Below are positions 8,867 through 15,964 of a DNA stretch of 20,013 nucleotides, in pieces. The translations under genes were made by a program, and so were the position numbers. How positions within the stretch are numbered: position 1 is the first letter of the stretch; the number at the start of each line of letters is the position of its first letter. Source of the stretch: CAYLZN01 sp964387935 (GTDB lineage Bacteria; Acidobacteriota; Vicinamibacteria; Vicinamibacterales; JAFNAJ01); the NCBI GenBank assembly GCA_964387935.1, contig CAYLZN010000073.1, forward strand, positions 1 through 20,013, read 5' to 3'. The notes below the pieces were generated by a model that saw nothing but the letters and a program-made list of their open reading frames with translations, did not search any database and was not told where the DNA came from.

Positions 8867-9539
8867 AAGAAGGTGCGCCGGGGGTCTTCTCGGCCACCGC
8901 CAGGATCGTCCCGCTCATGCGGATCAGACGCACGCGGGCGACGTCGCATCGGGCCATCAGCGCCTGCACCTCGCCGACGGTGAAGAAGCGGACCGGGCAG
9001 CGTCGCAGCGACAGCCACACCCAGCGAGGGAAGGTCTTGAAGGACCAGCGGGCGGGAAAGCTGGCGACGACGCGCCGTTCGGCCAGCGTCCACATTCGTC
9101 TGAAGTGCTCATCGACCGCCGCCTGTCCGAGGATGTAGTCGAAGTACCCCATCGCCACGACCGAATCGAACGTCCGTCCGAAGTCCGTCGTGAGGAAGTC
9201 GCCGACGATGAGCGTGCACCGGTCGAGCGCCCCGACGGCCTCGAGGTTCCGGCGCGCGACCGCGATCATCGCCGAGGCGAAGTCGATGCCCGTCACCGCG
9301 GCGGCGCCCCGTGCGACGAAGGCGGCCATGTAGCGGCCGGGCCCGCAGCCGATGTCCACGACCGAACGCCCGGCCCACTCCAGCTCCTGCGTCAGGTATC
9401 GCCAGCGCTGGACCATGCCCTGCCGGAAGACGCGATCGACCAGGCGTTCGGCGAGGCCCTTCCGCGTGGCGTAGTGCCCGTCGAACTCCTCGGCAATGCG
9501 ATCGAAGTAGACCTGCTGCCTGCCCTGGTCGTCCGTCAC
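8865..9539 (-). CDS. Class I SAM-dependent methyltransferase
   Basis: This is a 224-residue protein with a Rossmann-type methyltransferase fold. Motif I is VVDIGCGPGRY (60-70). The acidic end of strand 2 is VTGIDFASAMI, and VGDFLTTDF is the motif II/III region. The C-terminal part (residues about 170-215) is basic and aromatic, with no membrane helix I would rely on. The start is a GTG at 9539 with an excellent AGGAGG eight bases upstream that overlaps the stop codon of the deacetylase gene, so the two are translationally coupled. This suggests a role in surface-polysaccharide or lipid-linked sugar modification, but the acceptor is not recognisable. It could also be a small-molecule or quinone-type methyltransferase. 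Confidence 0.85.
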   Translation of the reverse strand: MTDDQGRQQVYFDRIAEEFDGHYATRKGLAERLVDRVFRQGMVQRWRYLTQELEWAGRSVVDIGCGPGRYMAAFVARGAAAVTGIDFASAMIAVARRNLEAVGALDRCTLIVGDFLTTDFGRTFDSVVAMGYFDYILGQAAVDEHFRRMWTLAERRVVASFPARWSFKTFPRWVWLSLRRCPVRFFTVGEVQALMARCDVARVRLIRMSGTILAVAEKTPGAPS

Positions 9540-9552
9540 CGGCCCTGCCTCC

Positions 9553-10350
9553 TCACAGCTCTCTCAGCGGCACGAAGGTGAAGTCCTGCAGCAACCGCTG
9601 CAGCTTGGCTTCCAGCGTGCGCGTCCCCGCGTAGACGAGGAGCCGCAGTTTCCAGCCGCACGGCACGCGCGGCAGGTCCGGGTCCAGTTCGCGCGGATGG
9701 AAGTAGATGTTCCCGGGGATGCCCCGGCGGTTGAGGCGTCGCAGCCCGGCGCGGATGAACCGGTACGAGAGCAGGCGGTAGTACACGCCCCCGCCGAACG
9801 GCACGGGCACGCCGCAGATCGGGTAGGTGGTGATGGGGTATTCCTTCAGTCCGTTCGCGTGGACGAAGGGCCCGGGCCCGCCCAGGCGGGAGCCGTGCAG
9901 CGCGCTGGGGATGGGGTTGATGCTGGAGTCGTACTCCAGCCCGAGTCGATGCAGGCTCTCGAGGGCCCACAGGGAGTCCGATCGGACCGAGAAGAACGGT
10001 GCCCGGAACCCGCGCACCCGTTCGCCCGTGAGCTGCTCGAGCAGGTCGAGCGACCGGCGCATTTCGCGCTCGAACTGTCCCGGCTCCTGCTGATAGAGCG
10101 GGACGTGCCGGTAGCCGTGGCTGGCAATCTCGTGACCCGCGCGATGGAGCGCACGCACGGCGTCGGGAAATCGCTCGGCGACCTCGCCCAGCACGAAGAA
10201 CGTGCACCGCACCTGGTGGCGCCCGAGAAGGGACAGCAGCCGGGTCGTGTCCTGCGGAATCCGGGACGGGTACTGCTGCCATCCGTCGACGGATCGCGCG
10301 TCGAACGGCCGATACCAGTCTTCGAAGTCGATCGAGAGCGCGTTGTGCAT
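9553..10350 (-). CDS. Polysaccharide deacetylase, NodB fold with DUF3473-like C-terminus (exosortase/EPS-associated type)
   Basis: This is a 265-residue carbohydrate esterase family 4 protein that removes N-acetyl groups from a polysaccharide. Motif 1 is SIDFEDWY (6-13), giving the metal-binding Asp. Motif 2 is SHGYRH (77-82), with the two metal-binding His. Motif 3 is RGFRAPFFS (113-121). The later GGGVYYRLLSYRF (187-199) and IYFHPRELDPDLPR (215-228) are typical of the DUF3473-containing deacetylases found with PEP-CTERM/XrtA exopolysaccharide loci. There is no signal peptide. The ATG at 10350 is preferred because MHNALSIDFED is the usual N-terminus; a GTG at 10356 would add two residues. 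It lies 24 bases after the upstream gene. No exosortase or EPS gene cluster is visible in the window. Confidence 0.88.
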   Translation of the reverse strand: MHNALSIDFEDWYRPFDARSVDGWQQYPSRIPQDTTRLLSLLGRHQVRCTFFVLGEVAERFPDAVRALHRAGHEIASHGYRHVPLYQQEPGQFEREMRRSLDLLEQLTGERVRGFRAPFFSVRSDSLWALESLHRLGLEYDSSINPIPSALHGSRLGGPGPFVHANGLKEYPITTYPICGVPVPFGGGVYYRLLSYRFIRAGLRRLNRRGIPGNIYFHPRELDPDLPRVPCGWKLRLLVYAGTRTLEAKLQRLLQDFTFVPLREL

Positions 10351-10374
10351 GGGCACCGATGGTCGGGCGGCCTG

Positions 10375-11406
10375 TTACCGTGCCTCCGCGAGCGCCTTCG
10401 TCCCCGCGAGCGCCTTCTGCAGCCCCTCCCGCGAGCCGGACCTGGCCTTTGCCTTGACGAGGCTGCCGAACGTTCCGGTCAGGCCGTCGGAGCGCGCCGC
10501 GTTCAGCACGAACAGGTAGTGCGCCTGACCCGGCCTGTCGCCGTCGTCGACGACGGCGCGCAGCTCGAGCGCCGTGTGGAAGTAGTGGGAGGCGTAGAGC
10601 TGCTTGGTCGCGATGACGTACCGCGTCTGGCTTCCCGCGTGGCCGGGGAAGATGGCGACGTGGTTGATACGCACGACCGGCTTGAGGCCGAACTGGGCGA
10701 GCGACCAGTAGAAGAAGTCCTCGGCGCCCGGAGGCCGCGGGCCGCTGGGGTACTCCACCAGGTAGGTCGCGAGCGCCGGCAGCGGGCCAGGCAGGTCCTG
10801 CACGCGCGTCACCATGTCGGTGAACTCCTGGGCGATGAACTGCGGGTGCGCGCGGTCCCGGTAGATCGCCAGTTCGGCGTTCCCGCCCTTCCGGTAGGCG
10901 TTGACGTAGTCGAGGGCCATCTGCCGCGCCAGGGTGTTGGCCTTCGCCACGTGGTCCGGGGCCTTCCAGTCGATGGTCTTCAGCACGTCGAAGGCCCCCT
11001 GCCCGAGCTTGACGTCGCACCTGCCGGGGCGGCACTTCTCGAGGTCCGCGATGTCGCTCGCCGGCAGCACCAGGGTGGCGAAGTCCTCCAGCAGCGGCGG
11101 CTCGCTGATCTTCTTCGTCCGGAGGAAGCCCGCGCCGGATTCGAGTCGTTCGATGTCTTGCACCAGCGAGACGAGGCGCTCCGCGGGCGCCTCGATGCGC
11201 ACAACGCCCCCGACCACGATCTCGCGCGCGACGGAGGACGCGACGTCAACGGCCACGGCCTCGCCCCGCTCGACGGCCGCGACCTGCGCGGGGGTGAACC
11301 TGAGCTGCTGGCGGAGGAAGTCCCGGAACGACGTGGCGGCCCGGGGACCTGGACCGACCAGCACGAGCAGGCCGAACGCGAGGGCGGGGAGAGACGTGCG
11401 CGTCAT
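10375..11406 (-). CDS. Secreted protein of unknown function
   Basis: This is a 343-residue protein I do not recognise. It starts with a signal peptide (MTRTSLPALAFGLLVLVGPGPRAA, probable cleavage after residue 24 or so), so it should act in the periplasm or be exported. Its only visible cysteines are in CRPGRC (125-130), a CX4C pair that could form a disulfide. The C-terminal half has alternating hydrophobic strands and aromatic runs (FFYWSLAQFG, YASHYFHTALEL), reminiscent of a lipid-binding START/SRPBCC-like sheet, but this is only a resemblance. The ATG at 11406 has AAGGA eight bases upstream. It is the first gene of a leftward run with the deacetylase, and diverges from the kinase gene. 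Confidence 0.8.
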   Translation of the reverse strand: MTRTSLPALAFGLLVLVGPGPRAATSFRDFLRQQLRFTPAQVAAVERGEAVAVDVASSVAREIVVGGVVRIEAPAERLVSLVQDIERLESGAGFLRTKKISEPPLLEDFATLVLPASDIADLEKCRPGRCDVKLGQGAFDVLKTIDWKAPDHVAKANTLARQMALDYVNAYRKGGNAELAIYRDRAHPQFIAQEFTDMVTRVQDLPGPLPALATYLVEYPSGPRPPGAEDFFYWSLAQFGLKPVVRINHVAIFPGHAGSQTRYVIATKQLYASHYFHTALELRAVVDDGDRPGQAHYLFVLNAARSDGLTGTFGSLVKAKARSGSREGLQKALAGTKALAEAR

Positions 11407-11476
11407 GGGCAGTCCTTCCAGTTGAGAGTAGTCGATCTGCGAGCCGACGCCCTCCTGGCGTTCGTACGCACGGCGC

Positions 11477-11482
11477 TACAAT
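11477..11482 (+). promoter_or_regulatory. Possible -10 element upstream of the kinase gene
   Basis: TACAAT lies 39 bases before the kinase start codon, in the 115-base gap between two divergent genes. No convincing -35 hexamer is present at 16-18 bases spacing (CCTGGC at 11454). The call rests on the hexamer and its position only. Confidence 0.3.
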
Positions 11483-11521
11483 GCAGATCAGTCGTCTTTC
11501 ACCGCTCTCGAGAGGCCATCA

Positions 11522-13678
11522 ATGACAGGCAGCCGAACGGGTCAGCGCATCTCGCATTACGACATCGGGGAACTGCTGGGCGCCGGCGGCATGGGCGAAG
11601 TGTACCTGGCCACGGACCTGCGGCTCAGGCGCCGCGTGGCCCTCAAGTTCCTGCGGGCCTTCGCGGACCCCGCCATGCGCCAGCGCCTGCTGCGCGAGGC
11701 ACAGGCCGCCGCGCTGCTCGATCACCCCAACATCTGCACGATCTTCGAGATCGACGAGACCGCCGCGGGCGACATCTTCATCGCGATGGCGCACTACGAC
11801 GGCGAGACGCTCGATCGCACGCTCGCGCGGGGCGCGCTGCCCGTCAGCCGCACGCTGGCCCTCGCCGTCCAGGCCGGCCGCGGGCTCGCCGCCGCGCACG
11901 AGGAGCTCATCGTCCATTGCGATATCAAGCCCGGCAATCTGTTCCTCACCAGGGGTGACACGGTCAAGATCCTGGACTTCGGCATTGCGAGACCGTTGCG
12001 CGAGGTGGAGTCGGGCGATGCCCGCGACACCTACGGGACGCCCGCCTACATGGCCCCCGAACAGCTGCGGCGCGAGCCCGTGGATCAGCGTGCCGACATC
12101 TGGGCGCTCGGCGTGGTCATGTACGAATCGCTGACGGGCCTCACCCCGTTTCGCCACGACACGGTGCCAGGCGTGGTCGAGGCCGTCCTGAACGCGCAGC
12201 ATCCGCGCGCCTCCGCGATCAACCCCGACATCCCCGCGCCGATCGATCACATCCTCGACAAGGCGCTGGCGAAGAGCCCGCGCCTCCGGTACGAACGTGT
12301 CGATCAGATGGTGCACGAACTGCTCGGCGTGCAGGCCGCCGTGGACGCCCAGGCCCTGACGATCCGGATGCCGACCGCCGTGACGAAGTCGTCGCTCGCG
12401 GTCCTGCCGTTCGAGGACATGACCCCGGCGAAGGACCAGGAGTTCCTGTGCGACGGGATCGCGGAGGAGATCCTGCGCGCCCTCAGCCGAATCCCCGACC
12501 TGTACGTCGCCTCGCGCACGTCGGCGTTCCAGTTCAAGAACCGCGCGGCCGACATCCGCGAGGTCGGGGCGCGGCTGAACGTCAACACCGTGCTCGAGGG
12601 CAGCGTGCGGCGCGCGGGCGACCGCGTGCGCGTCACGGCGCAGCTCGTCAACGTCGAGGACGGGTACCGTCTCTGGTGCGAGCGGTACGATCGGGACCTG
12701 CAGGACATCTTCGCGATCGAAGACGAGATCGCGGACCAGATCGCCCGTGCCCTGCAGGTGACGCTCGCGGAGCGCGCCGGCCGACGTGGGCCTGGCCGAT
12801 TCGAGCCCGACACCGAAGCCTACGAGCTGTACCTGCAGGGCCGCCAGTTCATCCACCAGCACCGCCGGAAGGCGTTCGAGGTCGCGCTGCAGACCTTCGG
12901 GCGCGCGATCGAGCTGAGCCCGAATTACGCGCGCGCCTATGCCGGCATCGCCGACTGTCATTCGTTCCTCAGTCTCTACTTCGGGCACGGGCAGGAGGCC
13001 GTCGAGGCTGCGGACCGCGCGTCTGCGAAGGCCCTCGAGCTGGACCCCGGCCTGTCCGACGCGCACGCCTCCCGGGGCCTGGCGCTCTTCCTCCGCAAGG
13101 ATTTCGAGGGCGCCGAGGGCCACCTCCGCCAGGCCATTCAGCTCGACCCGCGCCTCTACGAGCCGCACTACTTCTTCGGGCGCGTCTGTTTCTCGGAGGC
13201 GCGCACCTTCGAAGCGGCCGAGCACTTCCGCGAGGCCTGTGCGCTCGTCCCGGAGGCCTACGACTCGTGGTACCTGCTCGGCATGTGCTACCGGCGCCTG
13301 GGCGACACGGGGCGCGCGCGCAACGCGAACTTCGAGTGCATCGAGGCCATGAAGCGCTGGGTCAAGTCGCATCCCGACGACACCCGCGCGTGGACGATGG
13401 GCGCGTCGGTCCTGGCCGAGATGGGCGAGCCGGATCGGGCGGCGGCCTGGGTCGGGCGCGCCGTCGCCATCGATCGCGACGAGGCGATCATCCAGTACAA
13501 CGCCGCGTGCGTCTACGTGGCGCTGGGGCGACCCGATGATGCCCTGGCGAGCCTCGAGGCGGCGGTGCGCTACGGGAAGATCTCGACGGACTGGATCAGG
13601 AACGACCCCGATCTCGACCCGCTGCGCGGTGACCCGAGGTTCCAGGCGCTCGTCGCCGCATCGGAACCGTCGGCCTGA
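11522..13678 (+). CDS. Hanks-type serine/threonine protein kinase with TolB-like domain and TPR repeats
   Basis: This is a 718-residue protein. The kinase domain (about 10-270) has the Gly-loop GAGGMGEV (20-27), catalytic Lys42, the helix-C Glu59, a catalytic loop HCDIKPGN (132-139), DFG (152-154) and APE (178-180). The usual HRD arginine is Cys133, making this a non-RD kinase. Residues about 291-421 (SLAVLPFEDM to ARALQ) form the TolB/FlgO-like domain common in acidobacterial kinases and bacterial adenylate cyclases. From about 433 to 700 there are several TPR-type helix pairs. I see no transmembrane helix, so the protein is probably cytoplasmic and uses the TPRs for partner binding. GAGAGG six bases before the ATG supports the start. 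The target is unknown; the PP2C phosphatase starting at 4794 is a possible counterpart. Confidence 0.93.
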   Translation: MTGSRTGQRISHYDIGELLGAGGMGEVYLATDLRLRRRVALKFLRAFADPAMRQRLLREAQAAALLDHPNICTIFEIDETAAGDIFIAMAHYDGETLDRTLARGALPVSRTLALAVQAGRGLAAAHEELIVHCDIKPGNLFLTRGDTVKILDFGIARPLREVESGDARDTYGTPAYMAPEQLRREPVDQRADIWALGVVMYESLTGLTPFRHDTVPGVVEAVLNAQHPRASAINPDIPAPIDHILDKALAKSPRLRYERVDQMVHELLGVQAAVDAQALTIRMPTAVTKSSLAVLPFEDMTPAKDQEFLCDGIAEEILRALSRIPDLYVASRTSAFQFKNRAADIREVGARLNVNTVLEGSVRRAGDRVRVTAQLVNVEDGYRLWCERYDRDLQDIFAIEDEIADQIARALQVTLAERAGRRGPGRFEPDTEAYELYLQGRQFIHQHRRKAFEVALQTFGRAIELSPNYARAYAGIADCHSFLSLYFGHGQEAVEAADRASAKALELDPGLSDAHASRGLALFLRKDFEGAEGHLRQAIQLDPRLYEPHYFFGRVCFSEARTFEAAEHFREACALVPEAYDSWYLLGMCYRRLGDTGRARNANFECIEAMKRWVKSHPDDTRAWTMGASVLAEMGEPDRAAAWVGRAVAIDRDEAIIQYNAACVYVALGRPDDALASLEAAVRYGKISTDWIRNDPDLDPLRGDPRFQALVAASEPSA

Positions 13679-13689
13679 CGCGGGGTACT

Positions 13690-13733
13690 CGGAGGGCCCG
13701 ATCTGACTTCGGAGGGCCGGCTCTCGGAGGGCC
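13690..13733. repeat. Three direct copies of CGGAGGGCC
   Basis: The nonamer occurs at 13690-13698, 13710-13718 and 13725-13733, between the stop codons of two converging genes. Its GGGCCGG extension recurs once more just inside the next gene (13744-13750). Spacing is irregular (20 and 15 bases), so this is not a strict tandem array. Confidence 0.6.
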
Positions 13734-13752
13734 GGTCCTTTCAGGGCCGGCC
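13730..13752. terminator. Hairpin between converging genes, possible bidirectional terminator
   Basis: GGCCGGTCC (13730-13738) can pair with GGGCCGGCC (13744-13752) around a five-base loop, with one G-T wobble. It lies 51 bases after the kinase stop, and its loop includes the stop codon of the opposing membrane protein gene. There is no U-tract on either side, so any termination would be of the U-less kind or Rho-assisted. Confidence 0.35.
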
Positions 13753-15738
13753 GCGGCCTGACCACCCGGGCGGCCGACCGGGCGGCAGCGGTCGGCGCCG
13801 CGGCCGCCACAACTCGTAACCCTGGTCCTGGGCCACGAACTCGAGTTCGAGCGTGTCGGTGGCGAACCGGCGCAGCGGTGCGGGGGTGTGTTCCGGCTCG
13901 AAGACGACGTAGCCCAGGTGAGACCGGTGGAGGAACCGGCCGCGATTGCGCCAGGCGCGATACTCCTGTTCCGGCGTCAGCGCATGGCCCTGGCTCAGGG
14001 TGACGAGCGCCGACGTGAACGGAAAGCTCATCATCGACTTCTTCTTGCGACCCGGCACGCGTGACAGGTAGCCGCCAATCAGTTTCTTCTCGTGATGGGT
14101 CTGGAAGAACTGCGACTTCGCGCTGAAGTTGCCAAGCGACGAGGCGCCGTCCCGGATGCCCGTCGGCAGGTGCAGCACCCGTACCTGCGGGTCCGGATCG
14201 GCCTTGATGATGTCCAGCACCGAGGGCACGCTGGCGGCGGCCAGGGGACGCGGCGCCGGCCACAACTCGAACCCGAGCAGCGCCACGACGACGGCAGTGA
14301 CGAGCGCGGGGCGGCGCGCGCGCGCACGGATGGCGACCAGCGCCACCGCGAAGAGCACGGCCACGAGCAGCGTGGTGACGACGGCAAACCGAGACGGCGA
14401 GCGTGCGAGGCCAACCACGGGTACGTAGCGCAGGAGGGCCCAGGGGCCGGGAACGTATGTGTGGACGCCGGCGACCTGGACGAAGGGGCCCAGCGACAGG
14501 GCGGCGAAGGCGATGGCCAGGCCGAGCCAGGGGCGAGGCAGCGGCGTCCTGAAGGCACGGGCCGCCACGAGCAGGCAGGTCAGCGCCGTCAGCGGCAGCG
14601 CCGCGGTGAACTCCGCGAACCCGTCGGGGCGCCTGTGTCGGAGCCAGGTTTCGAACGGGGCCCCGAACCACGGGTGATTCGGGTTGGGCATCACGAGGGC
14701 CAGCAGGTCCACGCCGGGCGGGCTGCTGCGCCACAGCGTCCGCGGGGCGTCGAACTGGCCTTCGGCCAGCAGCGATCCCATCGCGAAGAGCGTCGGGGAC
14801 ACCAGCACGGCGCACACGAGCGTCGCGCCGAATGCCAGGCGCAAGGCGGCCCGCCGGGCGGTGTCGGCCCCGACCAGGACTCGGGGCTTCCACAGGAGCA
14901 GGCCGCGGGCGAGGAAGAGGAGCGTCACCAGCAGGACCGGGGTATACAGCGTTTCGAGCACGACCTCGCGCCCGAACAGATCCATCCGGGTGCCCCCGGT
15001 GAGGCTGATCCCGGCAACGACGCCAAGGCCCATCAGGAGGGCGAGGTCGATGGCGGGGCGCGCCAGGTCCAGGATGGTCTCACGGCGCACCCATCCGAGC
15101 GTGAGCATTTTCGCGCCGACGAGTCCCGCCACGAGGAGCGTGGCGTACACCCCGTAGTAGGCGTCACACAGGGCGGCGGTGGCCAGGGCTGCCCCGGTGG
15201 CGATCACATCGCGCCATCGACCGGTTTCGAGGGCCCTGGTCGCGGCGAGGGCCGAGAGGGGCAGGCCGAAGGCGGCCACGAGGCTGAAGTGCGCCGTCGA
15301 GCGTGCGATGAGCACGGGCGATGCCGCAAACAGGGCACCGGCCAGCCATGACTCGAGCGTCCGGCCGGTGACGTGCCTGGCGAGTAGGAACGTGCAGAAG
15401 CCGTTCAGCGTGACGAAGGCGATGACGAGCAGGTTGTACGCGGAGACCGGGCTCAGCGTGGCCACGAATGGCGCGGCGAGCAGGTCGGGCAGCAGCGTGT
15501 AGTTGTGGAAGCTGAGGCTGGTCCTCGGCAGTAGCGAGAGGATCGCGGACGTCGTGAAGGGCAGGACGCCCTGCTCGAGTTCGTGCTGGAACACCCAGAG
15601 GTTCCAGACGTAGACGCCGGTGTCGCCCGATGGCGGGCCCGGGAGATGGGTCGCCAGTCTGGCGGGCAGAGGCCAGAGGACGGCCAGTGTGAGTAGAAGA
15701 TACGCGCCCAGGGCGATCCAGGAACGACGAAGGGGCAT
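13741..15738 (-). CDS. Multi-spanning membrane protein, GT-C glycosyltransferase-like
   Basis: This is a 665-residue integral membrane protein with roughly a dozen hydrophobic segments from residue 6 to about 500, then a soluble C-terminal domain of about 160 residues. The first extracytoplasmic loop carries SGDTGVYVWNLW (37-48). An acidic residue in this loop is a common feature of GT-C glycosyltransferases, which take sugars from polyprenyl-phosphate donors on the outer face of the membrane. The architecture resembles the PMT/DUF2029 or YfhO-like families, but I cannot assign one. The acceptor is unknown. The ATG at 15738 has only a weak upstream purine stretch. The gene converges on the kinase gene and is separated from the receptor gene by 224 bases, so it probably has its own promoter. 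Confidence 0.75.
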   Translation of the reverse strand: MPLRRSWIALGAYLLLTLAVLWPLPARLATHLPGPPSGDTGVYVWNLWVFQHELEQGVLPFTTSAILSLLPRTSLSFHNYTLLPDLLAAPFVATLSPVSAYNLLVIAFVTLNGFCTFLLARHVTGRTLESWLAGALFAASPVLIARSTAHFSLVAAFGLPLSALAATRALETGRWRDVIATGAALATAALCDAYYGVYATLLVAGLVGAKMLTLGWVRRETILDLARPAIDLALLMGLGVVAGISLTGGTRMDLFGREVVLETLYTPVLLVTLLFLARGLLLWKPRVLVGADTARRAALRLAFGATLVCAVLVSPTLFAMGSLLAEGQFDAPRTLWRSSPPGVDLLALVMPNPNHPWFGAPFETWLRHRRPDGFAEFTAALPLTALTCLLVAARAFRTPLPRPWLGLAIAFAALSLGPFVQVAGVHTYVPGPWALLRYVPVVGLARSPSRFAVVTTLLVAVLFAVALVAIRARARRPALVTAVVVALLGFELWPAPRPLAAASVPSVLDIIKADPDPQVRVLHLPTGIRDGASSLGNFSAKSQFFQTHHEKKLIGGYLSRVPGRKKKSMMSFPFTSALVTLSQGHALTPEQEYRAWRNRGRFLHRSHLGYVVFEPEHTPAPLRRFATDTLELEFVAQDQGYELWRPRRRPLPPGRPPGWSGRGRP

Positions 15739-15833
15739 CAGCAGCTCTGAGCGGGAGCTCAGCGTTACGAGCCGCCTAGGGTATCACGCCCGTCACGGAT
15801 TCTTCACATGTGTGTCAGGGACTGTTGGTGAAG

Positions 15834-15868
15834 GTGCCGGGTGCCGTGCGCCGCAGGCCGCAAGCCGA
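15834..15868. repeat. Degenerate heptamer array, five units with core GCCG
   Basis: Five consecutive 7-base units begin at 15834, 15841, 15848, 15855 and 15862. Each has GCCG at unit positions 3-6, while positions 1, 2 and 7 vary (first unit GTGCCGG, last AAGCCGA). It lies in the 224-base gap between the GT-C-like gene and the receptor gene. The rest of that gap shows no clear promoter hexamers. Confidence 0.55.
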
Positions 15869-15914
15869 TTGTCGGATTAGATCTTTGGGGATCAGCGGGG
15901 GGAACGGGCCGGCG

Positions 15915-15933
15915 GGTGCCCCGGAGGGGCACC
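15915..15933 (-). terminator. Strong hairpin downstream of the TonB receptor gene
   Basis: GGTGCCCC (15915-15922) and its exact complement GGGGCACC (15926-15933) form an 8-bp stem with a three-base loop, about 30 bases past the receptor stop codon on the leftward transcript. No U-tract follows on that strand, so it may be a weak terminator or a 3'-end-stabilising hairpin. Confidence 0.4.
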
Positions 15934-15940
15934 GCACCGG

Positions 15941-15964
15941 CCAACTGGCAACTGGAAACTGATC
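15941..15964. repeat. Three-unit CAGTTNC heptamer array, inverted copy of the one at 19412
   Basis: Read on the minus strand, units CAGTTTC, CAGTTGC and CAGTTGG follow each other with a 7-base period (15961 down to 15941). Bases 15943-15964, reverse-complemented, match 19409-19430 at 21 of 22 positions. The shared segment includes two bases of the receptor stop codon. Confidence 0.8.

Noticed and set aside
9697..11958. Plus-strand open frame of 753 codons covering the deacetylase, the unknown secreted protein and the start of the kinase
   Set aside because: It is antisense or out of frame to three supported genes and shows no motif.
11519..14893. Minus-strand open frame of 1124 codons antisense to the kinase and continuing into the GT-C-like gene
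   Set aside because: It lies opposite a kinase with intact motifs and has low-complexity Arg/Ala/Gly-rich translation with no recognisable domain. Long antisense frames are expected where third positions are almost all G or C.
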